Shown: one piece after another, positions 63,545-64,000 of the stretch | Numbering within the stretch: the stretch's first letter is position 1 | Layout of the letters: the number at the start of each line of letters is the position of its first letter | Assembly: GCF_902499335.1 (NCBI RefSeq) | Contig: NZ_CABVQK010000016.1 | Coordinates: forward strand, 1 to 64,000 | Length of the DNA: 64,000 bases | Direction: 5' to 3' | Source: Burkholderia lata | GTDB taxonomy: Bacteria > Pseudomonadota > Gammaproteobacteria > Burkholderiales > Burkholderiaceae | Program-made: the position numbers and the translations under genes | The notes under the pieces: model-generated | Databases searched by the model: none | Seen by the model: the letters and a program-made list of their open reading frames with translations, nothing else | Told to the model about the DNA's origin: nothing

Positions 63545-64000
63545 CTAGAAACGCTTGTTGATCCCGAGAATCGCGCCGACCGTCGTGCCCGGTACGCCGT
63601 ACAGCGCATTGTCGATCGACAGGCCGAGGCGCTCGCGGCCGTGATTGTTCGCCGCACCGACCTGCGCGTAAAGCGACGTCGATTTCGACAGGAAGTATCG
63701 CGCGGTCAGCGCCGTGACGAGACCATGGTTGGCCGAATCGTGCGGATCCCGGACATACCACACGCCGGAGTTGATATTCAGTTGCGGGAGCACGTAACAG
63801 TCGAACCCCACGTTCCATACATTGTTGCCGCCACCGCTCACGGCACCACCGGCGACGGTGGTCGGGACCTTGTAGCTGGTGAACGACCCCTTCGCCGTGA
63901 ACGAACCGAAGTTGTAGAGCATGCCGATCATGCGCCCGGAGAACGGCTGCTGGAACGTCGTCAATCCGGCGTTGTTCTTTCCTTCGCTCGAGTCATACAT
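63545..64000 (-). CDS. OmpC-type porin, C-terminal part
   Basis: The last 151 codons visible of a Gram-negative trimeric porin. The gene begins beyond the right edge. Strand-like repeats (YNFGSFTAKGSFTSYKV, VGFDCYVLPQLNINSGVWYV, ARYFLSKSTSLYAQVGAANN) end in VGAILGINKRF with the terminal Phe needed for outer-membrane assembly. It is related to the fragment at 9139 in its last strands. Confidence 0.9.
   Translation of the reverse strand: MYDSSEGKNNAGLTTFQQPFSGRMIGMLYNFGSFTAKGSFTSYKVPTTVAGGAVSGGGNNVWNVGFDCYVLPQLNINSGVWYVRDPHDSANHGLVTALTARYFLSKSTSLYAQVGAANNHGRERLGLSIDNALYGVPGTTVGAILGINKRF

Overview
The window looks like a Burkholderia-type betaproteobacterial replicon. Signs of this are high GC, strong G/C third-position bias, OmpC-type porins, a HutC/histidine-like operon and several flavin-dependent monooxygenases of kinds common in that genus. 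It has two unlike halves. About 1-44.1 kb is an accessory catabolic island with long, repeat-rich intergenic regions, decayed gene fragments and many transcription units in both directions. About 44.5-64 kb is tightly packed, GC-richer, ordinary chromosomal sequence.

Island, left to right. The reductase end of a CYP102-like P450 enters at the left edge. A beta-oxidation operon follows (SDR, MaoC hydratase, acyl-CoA dehydrogenase, thiolase; 1.8-6.5 kb), with a divergent acyl-CoA ligase. A 2.2-kb gene graveyard holds fragments of an iron-type alcohol dehydrogenase, a porin and an iron permease. Next come amine-type genes: two phytanoyl-CoA-dioxygenase-like enzymes, a class III aminotransferase, two imine-reductase-like dehydrogenases, an MFS carrier, two paralogous TetR regulators, an aldehyde dehydrogenase and an (R)-amine-transaminase-like class IV aminotransferase. 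An envelope export/import operon (DUF1329, DUF1302, RND/MMPL, YCF48-like; 26-32.6 kb) is followed by an orphan response regulator. The right arm (34-43.8 kb, minus strand) is a Baeyer-Villiger module: GMC oxidoreductase, two alpha/beta hydrolases, two BVMOs, an iron-containing alcohol dehydrogenase and an aldehyde dehydrogenase.

Inferred logic: a hydrophobic, probably nitrogen-containing substrate crosses the envelope through the DUF1302/DUF1329/RND system. It is deaminated or reduced at C-N, oxidised to a ketone, converted to an ester by the BVMOs and hydrolysed. The products are oxidised to acids, activated to CoA thioesters and degraded by beta-oxidation. The substrate is not known from sequence.

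The main finding is regulatory. A 14-bp inverted repeat (TGGTCA-NN-TGACCA), nearly always doubled at exactly 13-bp spacing, lies before almost every catabolic transcription unit and before both TetR genes. I count fifteen sites between 1.6 and 44.1 kb and none to the right. A second element (GGGTTAACC...ATCGAC) lies 45-50 bp upstream of four of them. Several operator blocks are copies of one another with collapsed remnants of the genes that once followed them. One is an SDR copy lacking exactly 246 codons, with the junction at an 8-bp direct repeat. The island therefore seems to have grown by operon duplication and decay.

Core half: a zinc-ribbon membrane protein apparently cut at the island edge, a PPOX flavoprotein, then flavin monooxygenases, a GNAT protein and a dipeptide-type ABC transporter (45.9-56 kb, possibly organosulfur or similar scavenging). 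A minus-strand amino-acid ABC transporter operon follows, with an ammonia-lyase-family protein lacking the MIO tripeptide and a HutC-type regulator. RarA and the C-terminal part of a porin close the window.
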